The notes below the pieces were generated by a model. It was not told where the DNA came from and did no database searches. It saw only the letters and a list, made by a program, of their open reading frames with translations. This document shows positions 46,600-60,300 of a stretch of DNA of 64,000 nucleotides, one piece after another (the first letter of the stretch is position 1; the number at the start of each line of letters is the position of its first letter). The position numbers and the translations under genes were made by a program. Location of the stretch: NCBI RefSeq assembly GCF_029227915.1, contig NC_079883.1:30506001-30570000 (forward strand). Direction: 5' to 3'. This DNA is from Hydractinia symbiolongicarpus. Lineage: Eukaryota > Cnidaria > Hydrozoa > Anthoathecata > Hydractiniidae.

Positions 46600-48540
46600 T
46601 TCGTTTGCCGGCGATTAAACTTCTTTTATTCAGCGTCTCATCAAAAATGAAAACATTTTTGAAAACTACAAGTCTTATGCGTTTTAGTGGTGAAAAAATA
46701 ATTTAAAAAATCGTTCGGGAAATGAGTTTACTCACAGGGTACTTTCTTTGTATACATTCGACTATACGGGCCAAGCCCGGGATTTACGGGAAATCGCGGG
46801 TTTTCGTTTGCCGGCGATTAAACCTCTTTCATTAAGCGTCTCATCAAAAATGAAAACATTTTTGAAAACTACAAGTCTCATGCGTTTAAGTGGTAAAAAA
46901 AAAATTTAAAAAATCGTTCGGGAAATGAGTTTACTCCCTGGGTACTTTCTTTGTATACATTCGACTATACGGGCCAAGCCCGGGATTTACGGGAAATCGC
47001 GGGTTTTCGTTTGCCGGCGATTAAACCTCTTTCATTAAGCGTCTCATCAAAAATGAAAACATTTTTGAAAACTACAAGTCTCATGCGTTTTAGTGGTAAA
47101 AAATAATTTCAAAAATCGTTCGGGAAATGAGTTTACTCCCTGGGTACTTTCTTTGTATACATTCGACTATACGGGCCAAGCCCGGAATTTACGGGAAATC
47201 GCGGGATTTCGTTTGCCGGCGATTAAACGTCTTTCATTAAGCGTCTCATCAAAAATGAAAACATTTTTGAAAACTGCAAGTCTCATGCGTTTTAGTGGTA
47301 AAAAAAAAAATTTAAAAAATCGTTCGGGAAATGAGTTTACTCCCTGGGTACTTTCTTTGTATACTTTTGAATATGCGGGCCGAGTCCGGGATTTACGGGA
47401 AATGGCGGGTTTTCGTTTGCCGGCGATTAAACTTCTTTTTTTCAGCGTCTGATCAAAAATGAAAACATTTTTGAAAACTACAAGTCTCAAGCGTTTTAGT
47501 GGTGAAAAAAAAATTTAAAAAATCGTTCGGGAAATGAGTTTACTCCCTGGGTACTTTCTTTGTATACATTCGACTATACGGGCCAATCCCGGGATTTACG
47601 GGAAATCGCGGGTTTTCGTTTGCCGGCGATTAAACTTCTTTTATTCAGCGTCTCATCAAAAATGAAAACATTTTTGAAAACTACAAGTCTTATGCGTTTT
47701 AGTGGTGAAAAAATAATTTAAAAAATCGTTCCGGAAATGAGTTTACTCACAGGGTACTTTCTTTGTATACATTCGACTATACGGGCCAAGCCCGGGATTT
47801 ACGGGAAATCGCGGGTTTTCGTTTGCCGGCGATTAAACCTCTTTCATTAAGCGTCTCATCAAAAATGAAAACATTTTTGAAAACTACAAGTCTCATGCGT
47901 TTAAGTGGTAAAAAAAAAATTTAAAAAATCGTTCGGGAAATGAGTTTACTCCCTGGGTACTTTCTTTGTATACATTCGACTATACGGGCCAAGCCCGGGA
48001 TTTACGGGAAATCGCGGGTTTTCGTTTGCCGGCGATTAAACCTCTTTCATTAAGCGTCTCATCAAAAATGAAAACATTTTTGAAAACTACAAGTCTCATG
48101 CGTTTTAGTGGTAAAAAATAATTTCAAAAATCGTTCGGGAAATGAGTTTACTCCCTGGGTACTTTCTTTGTATACATTCGACTATACGGGCCAAGCCCGG
48201 AATTTACGGGAAATCGCGGGATTTCGTTTGCCGGCGATTAAACGTCTTTCATTAAGCGTCTCATCAAAAATGAAAACATTTTTGAAAACTGCAAGTCTCA
48301 TGCGTTTTAGTGGTAAAAAAAAAAATTTAAAAAATCGTTCGGGAAATGAGTTTACTCCCTGGGTACTTTCTTTGTATACTTTTGAATATGCGGGCCGAGT
48401 CCGGGGTTTACGGGAAATGGCGGGTTTTCGTTTGCCGGCGATTAAACTTCTTTTTTTCAGCGTCTGATCAAAAATGAAAACATTTTTGAAAACTACAAGT
48501 CTCAAGCGTTTTAGTGGTGAAAAAAAAATTTAAAAAATCG
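46600..48540. repeat. Second site of the five-monomer block
   Basis: The GTGGTAAAAAATAATTTC block occurs at about 47,094 and 48,109 (1,015 bp apart), each exactly 9,332 bp from its counterpart at 37,762 and 38,777. A multi-kilobase segment has been copied or transposed within the array. Confidence 0.78.
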
Positions 48541-51359
48541 TTCGGGAAATGAGTTTACTCCCTGGGTACTTTCTTTGTATACATTCGACTATACGGGCCA
48601 AGCCCGGGATTTACGGGAAAAAGCGGGATTTCGTTTGCCGGCGATTAAACCTCTTTCATTAAGCGTCTCATCAAAAATGAAAACATTTTTGAAAACTACA
48701 AGTCTCATGCGTTTTAGTGGTAAAAAAAAAAATTTAAAAAATCGTTCGGGAAATGAGTTTACACCCTGGGTACTTTCTTTGTATACTTTTGACTATACGG
48801 GCCGAGTCCGGGATTTACGGGAAATCGCAGGTTTTCGTTTGCCGGCGATTAAACTTCTTTTATTCAGCGTCTCATCAAAAATGAAAACATTTTTGAAAAC
48901 TACAAGTCTCATGCGTTTTAGTGGTGAAAAAATAAATTAAAAAATCGTTCGGGAAATGAGTTTACTTCCTGGGTACTTTCTTTGTATACTTTTGACTATA
49001 CGGGCCATGCCCGGGATTTACGGGAAATCGCGGGTTTTCGTTTGCCGGCGATTAAACTTCTTTTATTCAGCGTCTCATCAAAAATGAAAACATTTTTGAA
49101 AACTACAAGTCTTATGCGTTTTAGTGGTGAAAAAATAATTTAAAAAATCGTTCCGGAAATGAGTTTACACCCTGGGTACTTTCTTTGTATACTTTTGACT
49201 ATACGGCCGAGTCCGGGATTTACGGGAAATCGCAGGTTTTCGTTTGCCGGCGATTAACCTTCTTTTATTCAGCGTCTCATCAAAAATGAAAACATTTTTG
49301 AAAACTACAAGTCTCATGCGTTTTAGTGGTGAAAAAATAAATTAAAAAATCGTTCGGGAAATGAGTTTACTTCCTGGGTAATTTCTTTGTATACTTTTGA
49401 CTATACGGGCCAAGCCCGGGATTTACGGGAAATCGCGGGTTTTCGTTTGCCGGCGATTAAACTTCTTTCATTCAGCGTCTCATCAAAAATGAAAACATTT
49501 TTGAAAACTACAAGTCTTATGCGTTTTAGTGGTGAAAAAATAATTTAAAAAATCGTTTCGGAAATGAGTTTACTCACAGGGTACTTTCTTTGTATACATT
49601 CGACTATACGGGCCAAGCCCGGGATTTACGGGAAGTCGCGGGTTTTCGTTTGCCGGCGATTAAACCTCTTTCATTAAGCGTCTCATCAAAAATGAAAACA
49701 TTTTTGAAAACTACAAGTCTCATGCGTTTTAGTGGTAAAAAAAAAAATTTAAAAAATCGTTCGGGAAATGAGTTTACACCCTGGGTACTTTCTTTGTATA
49801 CTTTTGACTATACGGGCCGAGTCCGGGATTTACGGGAAATCGCAGGTTTTCGTTTGCCGGCGATTAAACTTCTTTTATTCAGCGTCTCATCAAAAATGAA
49901 AACATTTTTGAAAACTACAAGTCTCATGCGTTTTAGTGGTGAAAAAATAAATTAAAAAATCGTTCGGGAAATGAGTTTACTTCCTGGGTACTTTCTTTGT
50001 ATACTTTTGACTATACGGGCCATGCCCGGGATTTACGGGAAATCGCGGGTTTTCGTTTGCCGGCGATTAAACTTCTTTCATTCAGCGTCTCATCAAAAAT
50101 GAAAACATTTTTGAAAACTACAAGTCTCATGCGTTTTAGTGGTAAAAAAAAAATTAAAAAATCGTTCGGGAAATGAGTTTACTCCCTGGGTACTTTCTTT
50201 GTATACTTTTGACTATACGGGCCGAGTCCGGGATTTACGGGAAATCGCAGATTTTCGTTTGCCGGCGATTAAACTTCTTTTATTCAGCGTCTCATCAAAA
50301 ATGAAAACATTTTTGAAAACTACAAGTCTCATGCGTTTTAGTGGTGAAAAAATAAATTAAAAAATCGTTCGGGAAATGAGTTTACTTCCTGGGTACTTTC
50401 TTTGTATACTTTTGACTATACGGGCCATGCCCGGGATTTACGGGAAATCGCGGGTTTTCGTTTGCCGGCGATTAAACTTCTTTTATTCAGCGTCTCATCA
50501 AAAATGAAAACATTTTTGAAAACTACAAGTCTTATGCGTTTTAGTGGTGAAAAAATAATTTAAAAAATCGTTCCGGAAATGAGTTTACACCCTGGGTACT
50601 TTCTTTGTATACTTTTGACTATACGGCCGAGTCCGGGATTTACGGGAAATCGCAGGTTTTCGTTTGCCGGCGATTAACCTTCTTTTATTCAGCGTCTCAT
50701 CAAAAATGAAAACATTTTTGAAAACTACAAGTCTCATGCGTTTTAGTGGTGAAAAAATAAATTAAAAAATCGTTCGGGAAATGAGTTTACTTCCTGGGTA
50801 ATTTCTTTGTATACTTTTGACTATACGGGCCAAGCCCGGGATTTACGGGAAATCGCGGGTTTTCGTTTGCCGGCGATTAAACTTCTTTCATTCAGCGTCT
50901 CATCAAAAATGAAAACATTTTTGAAAACTACAAGTCTTATGCGTTTTAGTGGTGAAAAAATAATTTAAAAAATCGTTTCGGAAATGAGTTTACTCACAGG
51001 GTACTTTCTTTGTATACATTCGACTATACGGGCCAAGCCCGGGATTTACGGGAAGTCGCGGGTTTTCGTTTGCCGGCGATTAAACCTCTTTCATTAAGCG
51101 TCTCATCAAAAATGAAAACATTTTTGAAAACTACAAGTCTCATGCGTTTTAGTGGTAAAAAAAAAAATTTGAAAAAACGTTCGGGAAATGAGTTTACACC
51201 CTGGGTACTTTCTTTGTATACTTTTGACTATACGGGCCGAGTCCGGGATTTACGGGAAATCGCAGGTTTTCGTTTGCCGGCGATTAAACTTCTTTTATTC
51301 AGCGTCTCATCAAAAATGAAAACATTTTTGAAAACTACAAGTCTCATGCGTTTTAGTGG

Positions 51360-54300
51360 TGAAAAAATAAATTAAAAAATCGTTCGGGAAATGAGTTTAC
51401 TTCCTGGGTACTTTCTTTGTATACTTTTGACTATACGGGCCATGCCCGGGATTTACGGGAAATCGCGGCTTTTCGTTTGCCGGCGATTAAACTTCTTTCA
51501 TTCAGCGTCTCATCAAAAATGAAAACATTTTTGAAAACTACAAGTCTTATGCGTTTTAGTGGTGAAAAAATAATTTAAAAAATCGTTTCGGAAATGAGTT
51601 TACTCACAGGGTACTTTCTTTGTATACATTCGACTATACGGGCCAAGCCCGGGATTTACGGGAAGTCGCGGGTTTTCGTTTGCCGGCGATTAAACCTCTT
51701 TCATTAAGCGTCTCATCAAAAATGAAAACATTTTTGAAAACTACAAGTCTCATGCGTTTTAGTGGTAAAAAAAAAATTAAAAAATCGTTCGGGAAATGAG
51801 TTTACTCCCTGGGTACTTTCTTTGTATACATTCCACTATACGGGCCAAGCCCGGAATTTACGGGAAATCGCGGGTTTTCGTTTGCCGGCGATTAAACCTC
51901 TTTCATTAAGCGTCTCATCAAAAATGAAAACATTTTTGAAAACTACAAGTCTCATGCGTTTTAGTGGTAAAAAAAAATTTAAAAAATCGTTCGGGAAATG
52001 AGTTTACACCCTGGGTACTTTCTTTGTATACTTTTGACTATACGGGCCGAGTCCGGGATTTACGGGAAATCGCAGGTTTTCGTTTGCCGGCGATTAAACT
52101 TCTTTTATTCAACGTCTCATCAAAAATGATAACATTTTTGAAAACTACAAGTCTCATGCGTTTTAGTGGTGAAAAAATAAATTAAAAAATCGTTCGGGAA
52201 ATGAGTTTACTTCCTGGGTACTTTCTTTGTATACTTTTGACTATACGGGCCATGCCCGGGATTTACGGGAAATCGTGGGTTTTCGTTTGCCGGCGATTAA
52301 ACTTCTTTTATTCAGCGTCTCATCAAAAATAAAAACATTTTTGAAAACTACAAGTCTTATGCGTTTTAGTGGTGAAAAAATAATTTAAAAAATCGTTCCG
52401 GAAATGAGTTTACTCACAGGGTACTTTCTTTGTATACATTCGACTATACGGGCCAAGCCCGGGATTTACGGGAAATCGCGGGTTTTCGTTTGCCGGCAAT
52501 TAAACTTCTTTTATTCAGCGTCTGATCAAAAATGAAAACATTTTTGAAAACTACAAGTCTTATGCGTTTTAGTGGTGAAAAAATAATTAAAAAAATCGTT
52601 CCGGAAATGAGTTTACTCACAGGGTACTTTCTTTGTATACATTCGACTATACGTGCCAAGCCCGGGATTTACGGGAAATCGCGGGTTTTCGTTTGCCGGC
52701 GATTAAACCTCTTTCATTAAGCGTCTCATCAAAAATGAAAACATTTTTAAAAAACTACAAGTCTCATGCGTTTTAGTGGTAAAAAAAAAAATTAAAAAAT
52801 CGTTCGGGAAATGAGTTTACTCCCTGGGTACTTTCTTTGTATACATTCGACTATACGGGCCAAGCCCGGATTTACGGGAAATCGCGGGGTTTCGTTTGCC
52901 GGCGATTAAACCTCTTTCATTAAGCGTCTCATCAAAAATGAAAACATTTTTGAAAACTACAAGTCTCATGCGTTTTAGTGGTAAAAAAAAATTTAAAAAA
53001 TCGTTCGGGAAATGAGTTTACTCCCTGGGTACTTTCTTTGTATACATTCGACTATACGGGCCAAGCCTGGGATTTACGGGAAATCGCGGGATTTCGTTTG
53101 CCGGCGATTAAACCTCTTTCATTAAGCGTCTCATCAAAAATGAAAACATTTTTGAAAACTGCAAGTCTCATGCGTTTTAGTGGTAAAAAAAAAATTTAAA
53201 AAATCGTTCGGGAAATGAGTTTACTCCCTGGGTACTTTCTTAGTATACATTCGACTATACGGGCCAAGCCCGGGATTTACGGCAAATCGCGGGATTTCGT
53301 TTGCCGGCGATTAAACCTCTTTCATTAAGCGTCTCATCAAAAATGAAAACATTATTGAAAACTGCAAGTCTCATGGGTTTTAGTGGTGAAATAATAATTT
53401 AAAAAATCGTTCGGGAAATGAGTTTACTCCCTGGGTACTTTCTTTGTATACATTCGACTATACGGGCCAAGCCCGGGATTTACGGGAAATCGCGGGTTTT
53501 CGTTTGCCGGCGATTAAACCTCTTTCATTAAGCGTCTCATCAAAAATGAAAACATTTTTAAAAACTACAAGTCTCATGCGTTTTAGTGGTAAAAAATAAT
53601 TTCAAAAATCGTTCGGGAAATGAGTTTACTCCCTGGGTACTTTCTTTGTATACATTCGACTATACGGGCCAAGCTCGGAATTTACGGGAAATCGCGGGAT
53701 TTCGTTTGCCGGCGATTAAACGTCTTTCATTAAGCGTCTCATCAAAAATGAAAACATTTTAGAAAACTGCAAGTCTCATGCGTTTTAGTGGTAAAAAAAA
53801 TAAATTAAAAAATCGTTCGGGAAATGAGTTTACTCCCTGGGTACTTTCTTTGTATACTTTTGAATATGCGGGCCGAGTCCGGGGTTTACGGGAAATGGCG
53901 GGTTTTCGTTTGCCGGCGATTAAACTTCTTTTTTTCAGCGTCTGATCAAAAATGAAAACATTTTTGAAAACTACAAGTCTCAAGCGTTTTAGTGGTGAAA
54001 AAAAAATTTAAAAAATCGTTCGGGAAATGAGTTTATTCCCTGGGTACTTTCTTTGTATACATTCGACTATACGGGCCAAGCCCGGGATTTACGGGAAAAA
54101 GCGGGATTTCGTTTGCCGGCGATTAAACCTCTTTCATTAAGCGTCTCATCAAAAATGAAAATATTTTTGAAAACTACAAGTCTCATGCGTTTTAGTGGTA
54201 AAAAAAAAATTTAAAAAATCGTTCGGGAAATGAGTTTACACCCTGGGTACTTTCTTTGTATACTTTTGACTATACGGGCCGAGTCCGGGATTTACGGGAA

Positions 54301-57300
54301 ATCGCAGGTTTTCGTTTGCCGGCGATTAAACTTCTTTTATTCAGCGTCTCATCAAAAACGAAAACATTTTTGAAAACTACAAGTCTCATGCGTTTTAGTG
54401 GTGAAAAAATAAATTAAAAAATCGTTCGGGAAATGAGTTTACTTCCTGTGTACTTTCTTTGTATACTTTTGACTATACGGGCCATGCCCGGGATTTACGG
54501 GAAATCGCGGGTTTTCGTTTGCCGGCGATTAAACTTCTTTTATTCAGCGTCTCATCAAAAATGAAAACATTTTTGAAAACTACAAGTCTTATGCGTTTTA
54601 GTGGTAAAAAATAATTTCAAAAATCGTTCGGAAAATGAGTTTACTCCCTGGGTACTTTCTTTGTATACATTCGACTATACGGGCCAAGCTCGGAATTTAC
54701 GGGAAATCGCGGGATTTCGTTTGCCGGCGATTAAACGTCTTTCATTAAGCGTCTCATCAAAAATGAAAACATTTTTGAAAACTGCAAGTCTCATGCGTTT
54801 TAGTGGTAAAAAAAAAAAATTAAAAAATCGTTCGGGAAATGAGTTTACTCCCTGGGTACTTTCTTTGTATACTTTTGAATATGCGGGCCGAGTCCGGGGT
54901 TTACGGGAAATGGCGGGTTTTCGTTTGCCGGCGAATAAACTTCTTTTTTTCAGCGTCTGATCAAAAATGAAAACATTTTTGAAAACTACAAGTCTCAAGC
55001 GTTTTAGTGGTGAAAAAAAATTTAAAAAATCGTTCGGGAAATGAGTTTATTCCCTGGGTACTTTCTTTGTATACATTCGACTATACGGGCCAAGCCCGGG
55101 ATTTACGGGAAAAAGCGGGATTTCGTTTGCCGGCGATTAAACCTCTTTCATTAAGCGTCTCATCAAAAATGAAAACATTTTTGAAAACTACAAGTCTCAT
55201 GCGTTTTAGTGGTAAAAAAAAAATTTAAAAAATCGTTCGGGAAATGAGTTTACACCATGGGTACTTTCTTTGTATACTTTTGACTATACGGGCCGAGTCC
55301 GGGATTTACGGGAAATCGCAGGTTTTCGTTTGCCGGCGATTAAACTTCTTTTATTCAGCGTCTCATCAAAAACGAAAACATTTTTGAAAACTACAAGTCT
55401 CATGCGTTTTAGTGGTGAAAAAATAAATTAAAAAATCGTTCGGGAAATGAGTTTACTTCCTGTGTACTTTCTTTGTATACTTTTGACTATACGGGCCATG
55501 CCCGGGATTTACGGGAAATCGCGGGTTTTCGTTTGCCGGCGATTAAACTTCTTTTATTCAGCGTCTCATCAAAAATGAAAACATTTTTGAAAACTACAAG
55601 TCTTATGCGTTTTAGTGGTGGAAAAATAATTTAAAAAATCGTTCCGGAAATGAGTTTACTCACAGGGTACTTTCTTTGTATACATTCGACTATACGGGCC
55701 AAGCCCGGGATTTACGGGAAATCGCGGGTTTTCGTTTGCGGGCAATTAAACTTCTTTTATTCAGCGTCTGATCAAAAATGAAAACTTTTTTGAAAACTAC
55801 AAGTCTCAAGCGTTTTAGTGGTGAAAAAAAAATTTAAAAAATCGTTCAGGAAATGAGTTTACTCCCTTGGTACTTTCTTTGTATACATTCGACTATACGG
55901 GCCAAGCCCGGGATTTACGGGAAATCGCGGGATTTCGTTTGCCGGCGATTAAACCTCTTTCATTAAGCGTCTCATCAAAAATGAAAACATTTTTGAAAAC
56001 TAAAAGTCTCATGCGTTTTAGTGGTAAAAGAAAAAAATCGTTCGGGAAATGAGTTTACACCCTGGGTACTTTCTTTGTATACTTTTGACTATACGACCGA
56101 GTCCGGGATTTACGGGAAATCGCAGGTTTTCGTTTGCCGGCGATTAAACTTCTTTTATTCAGCGTCTCATCAAAAATGAAAACATTTTCGAAAACTACAA
56201 GTCTCATGCGTTTTAGTGGTGAAAAAATAAATTAAAAAATCGTTCGGGAAATGAGTTTACTTCCTGGGTACTTTCTTTGTATACTTTTGACTATACGGGC
56301 CAAGCCCGGGATTTACGGGAAATCGCGAGTTTTCGTTTGCCGGCGATTAAACTTCTTTTATTGAGCGTCTCATCAAAAATGAAAACATTTTTGAAAACTA
56401 CAAGTCTTATGCGTTTTAGTGGTGAAAAAATAATTTAAAAAATCGTTCCGGAAATGAGTTTACTCACAGGGTACTTTCTTTGTATACATTCGACTATACG
56501 GGCCAAGCCCGGGATTTACGGGAAATCGCGGGTTTTCGTTTGCCGGCGATTAAACCTCTTTCATTAAGCGTCTCATCAAAAATGAAAACATTTTTGAAAA
56601 CTAAAAGTCTCATGCGTTTTGGTGGTAAAAAAAAAAAATCGTTCGGGAAATGAGTTTACACCCTGGGTACTTTCTTTGTATACTTTTGACTATACGGCCG
56701 AGTCCGGGATTTGCGGGAAATCGCAGGTTTTCGTTTGCCGGCGATTAAACTTCTTTTATTGAGCGTCTCATCAAAAATGAAAACATTTTTGAAAACTAAA
56801 AGTCTCATGCGTTTTGGTGGTAAAAAAAAAAAATCGTTCGGGAAATGAGTTTACACCCTGGGTACTTTCTTTGTATACTTTTGACTATACGACCGAGTCC
56901 GGGATTTACGGGAAATCGCAGGTTTTCGTTTGCCGGCGATTAAACTTCTTTTATTGAGCGTCTCATCAAAAATGAAAACATTTTTGAAAACTACAAGTCT
57001 TATGCGTTTTAGTGGTGAAAAAATACTTTAAAAAATCGTTCCGGAAATGAGTTAACTCACAGGGTACTTTCTTTGTATACATTCGACTATACGGGCCAAG
57101 CCCGGGATTTACGGGAAATCGCGGGTTTTCGTTTGCCGGCGATTAAACCTCTTTCATTAAGCGTCTCATCAAAAATGAAAACATTTTTGAAAACTACAAG
57201 TCTCATGCGTTTTAGTGGTAAAAAAAAATTTAAAAAATCGTTCGGGAAATGAGTTTACTCCCTGGGTACTTTCTTTGTATACATTCGACTATACGGGCCG

Positions 57301-60300
57301 AGTCCGGGATTTACGGGAAATCGCAGGTTTTCGTTTGCCGGCGATTAAACTTCTTTTATTCAGCGTCTCATCAAAAATGAAAACATTTTTGAAAACTACA
57401 AGTCTCATGCGTTTTAGTGGTGAAAAAATAAATTAAAAAATCGTTCGGGAAATGAGTTTACTTCCTGGGTACTTTCTTTGTATACTTTTGACTATACGGG
57501 CCATGCCCGGGATTTACGGGAAATCGCGGGTTTTCGTTTGCCGGCGATTAAACTTCTTTCATTCAGCCTCTCATCAAAAATGAAAACATTTTTGAAAACT
57601 ACAAGTCTTATGCGTTTTAGTGGTGAAAAAATAATTTAAAAAATCGTTTCGGAAATGAGTTTACTCACAGGGTACTTTCTTTGTATACATTCGACTATAC
57701 GGGCCAAGCCCGGGATTTACGGGAAGTCGCGGGTTTTCGTTTGCCGGCGATTAAACCTCTTTCATTAAGCGTCTCATCAAAAATGAAAACATTTTTGAAA
57801 ACTACAAGTCTCATGCGTTTTAGTGGTAAAAAAAAAATTAAAAAATCGTTCGGGAAATGAGTTTACTCCCTGGGTACTTTCTTTGTATACATTCGACTAT
57901 ACGGGCCAAGCCCGGGATTTACGGGAAATCGCGGGATTTCGTTTGCCGGCGTTTAAACCTCTTTCATTAAGCGTCTCATCAAAAATGAAAACATTTTTGA
58001 AAACTGCAAGTCTCATGCGTTTTAGTGGTAAAAAAAAAATTTAAAAAATCGTTCGGGAAATGAGTTTACTCCCTGGGTACTTTCTTTGTATACTTTTGAA
58101 TATGCGGGCCGAGTCCGGGGTTTACGGGAAAAAGCGGGATTTCGTTTGCCGGCGATTAAACCTCTTTCATTAAGCGTCTCATCAAAAATGAAAACATTTT
58201 TGAAAACTACAAGTCTCATGCGTTTTAGTGGTAAAAAAAAAATTTAAAAAATCGTTCGGGAAATGAGTTTACACCCTGGGTACTTTCTTTGTATACTTTT
58301 GACTATACGGGCCGAGTCCGGGATTTACGGGAAATCGCAGGTTTTCGTTTGCCGGCGATTAAACTTCTTTTATTCAACGTCTCATCAAAAATGATAACAT
58401 TTTTGAAAACTACAAGTCTCATGCGTTTTAGTGGTGAAAAAATAAATTAAAAAATCGTTCGGGAAATGAGTTTACTTCCTGGGTACTTTCTTTGTATACT
58501 TTTGACTATACGGGCCATGCCCGGGATTTACGGGAAATCGTGGGTTTTCGTTTGCCGGCGATTAAACTTCTTTTATTCAGCGTCTCATCAAAAATAAAAA
58601 CATTTTTGAAAACTACAAGTCTTATGCGTTTTAGTGGTGAAAAAATAATTTAAAAAATCGTTCCGGAAATGAGTTTACTCACAGGGTACTTTCTTTGTAT
58701 ACATTCGACTATACGGGCCAAGCCCGGGATTTACGGGAAATCGCGGGTTTTCGTTTGCCGGCAATTAAACTTCTTTTATTCAGCGTCTGATCAAAAATGA
58801 AAACTTTTTTGAAAACTACAAGTCTCAAGCGTTTTAGTGGTGAAAAAAAAATTTAAAAAATCGTTCGGGAAATGAGTTTACTCCCTTGGTACTTTCTTTG
58901 TATACATTCGACTATACGGGCCAAGCCCGGGATTTACGGGAAATCGCGGCATTTCGTTTGCCGGCGATTAAACCTCTTTCATTAAGCGTCTCATCAAAAA
59001 TGAAAACATTTTTGAAAACTACAAGTCTCATGCGTTTTAGTGGTGAAAAAATAAGTTTAAAAATCGTTCGGGAAATGAATTTACTTCCTGGGTACTTTCT
59101 TTGTATACTTTTGACTATACGGGCCAAGCCCGGGATTTACGGGAAATCGCGGGTTTTCGTTTGCCGGCGATTAAACTTCTTTTATTGAGCGTCTCATCAA
59201 AAATGAAAACATTTTTGAAAACTACAAGTCTTATGCGTTTTAGTGGTGAAAAAATAATTAAAAAAATCGTTCCGGAAATGAGTTTACTCACAGGGTACTT
59301 TCTTTGTATACATTCGACTATACGTGCCAAGCCCGGGATTTACGGGAAATCGCGGGTTTTCGTTTGCCGGCGATTAAACCTCTTTCATTAAGCGTCTCAT
59401 CAAAAATGAAAACATTTTTAAAAAACTACAAGTCTCATGCGTTTTAGTGGTAAAAAAAAAAATTAAAAAATCGTTCGGGAAATGAGTTTACTCCCTGGGT
59501 ACTTTCTTTGTATACATTCGACTATACGGGCCAAGCCCGGATTTACGGGAAATCGCGGGGTTTCGTTTGCCGGCGATTAAACCTCTTTCATTAAGCGTCT
59601 CATCAAAAATGAAAACATTTTTGAAAACTACAAGTCTCATGCGTTTTAGTGGTAAAAAAAAATTTAAAAAATCGTTCGGGAAATGAGTTTACTCCCTGGG
59701 TACTTTCTTTGTATACATTCGACTATACGGGCCAAGCCTGGGATTTACGGGAAATCGCGGGATTTCGTTTGCCGGCGATTAAACCTCTTTCATTAAGCGT
59801 CTCATCAAAAATGAAAACATTTTTGAAAACTGCAAGTCTCATGCGTTTTAGTGGTAAAAAAAAAATTTAAAAAATCGTTCGGGAAATGAGTTTACTCCCT
59901 GGGTACTTTCTTAGTATACATTCGACTATACGGGCCAAGCCCGGGATTTACGGCAAATCGCGGGATTTCGTTTGCCGGCGATTAAACCTCTTTCATTAAG
60001 CGTCTCATCAAAAATGAAAACATTATTGAAAACTGCAAGTCTCATGGGTTTTAGTGGTGAAATAATAATTTAAAAAATCGTTCGGGAAATGAGTTTACTC
60101 CCTGGGTACTTTCTTTGTATACATTCGACTATACGGGCCAAGCCCGGGATTTACGGGAAATCGCGGGTTTTCGTTTGCCGGCGATTAAACCTCTTTCATT
60201 AAGCGTCTCATCAAAAATGAAAACATTTTTAAAAACTACAAGTCTCATGCGTTTTAGTGGTAAAAAATAATTTCAAAAATCGTTCGGGAAATGAGTTTAC

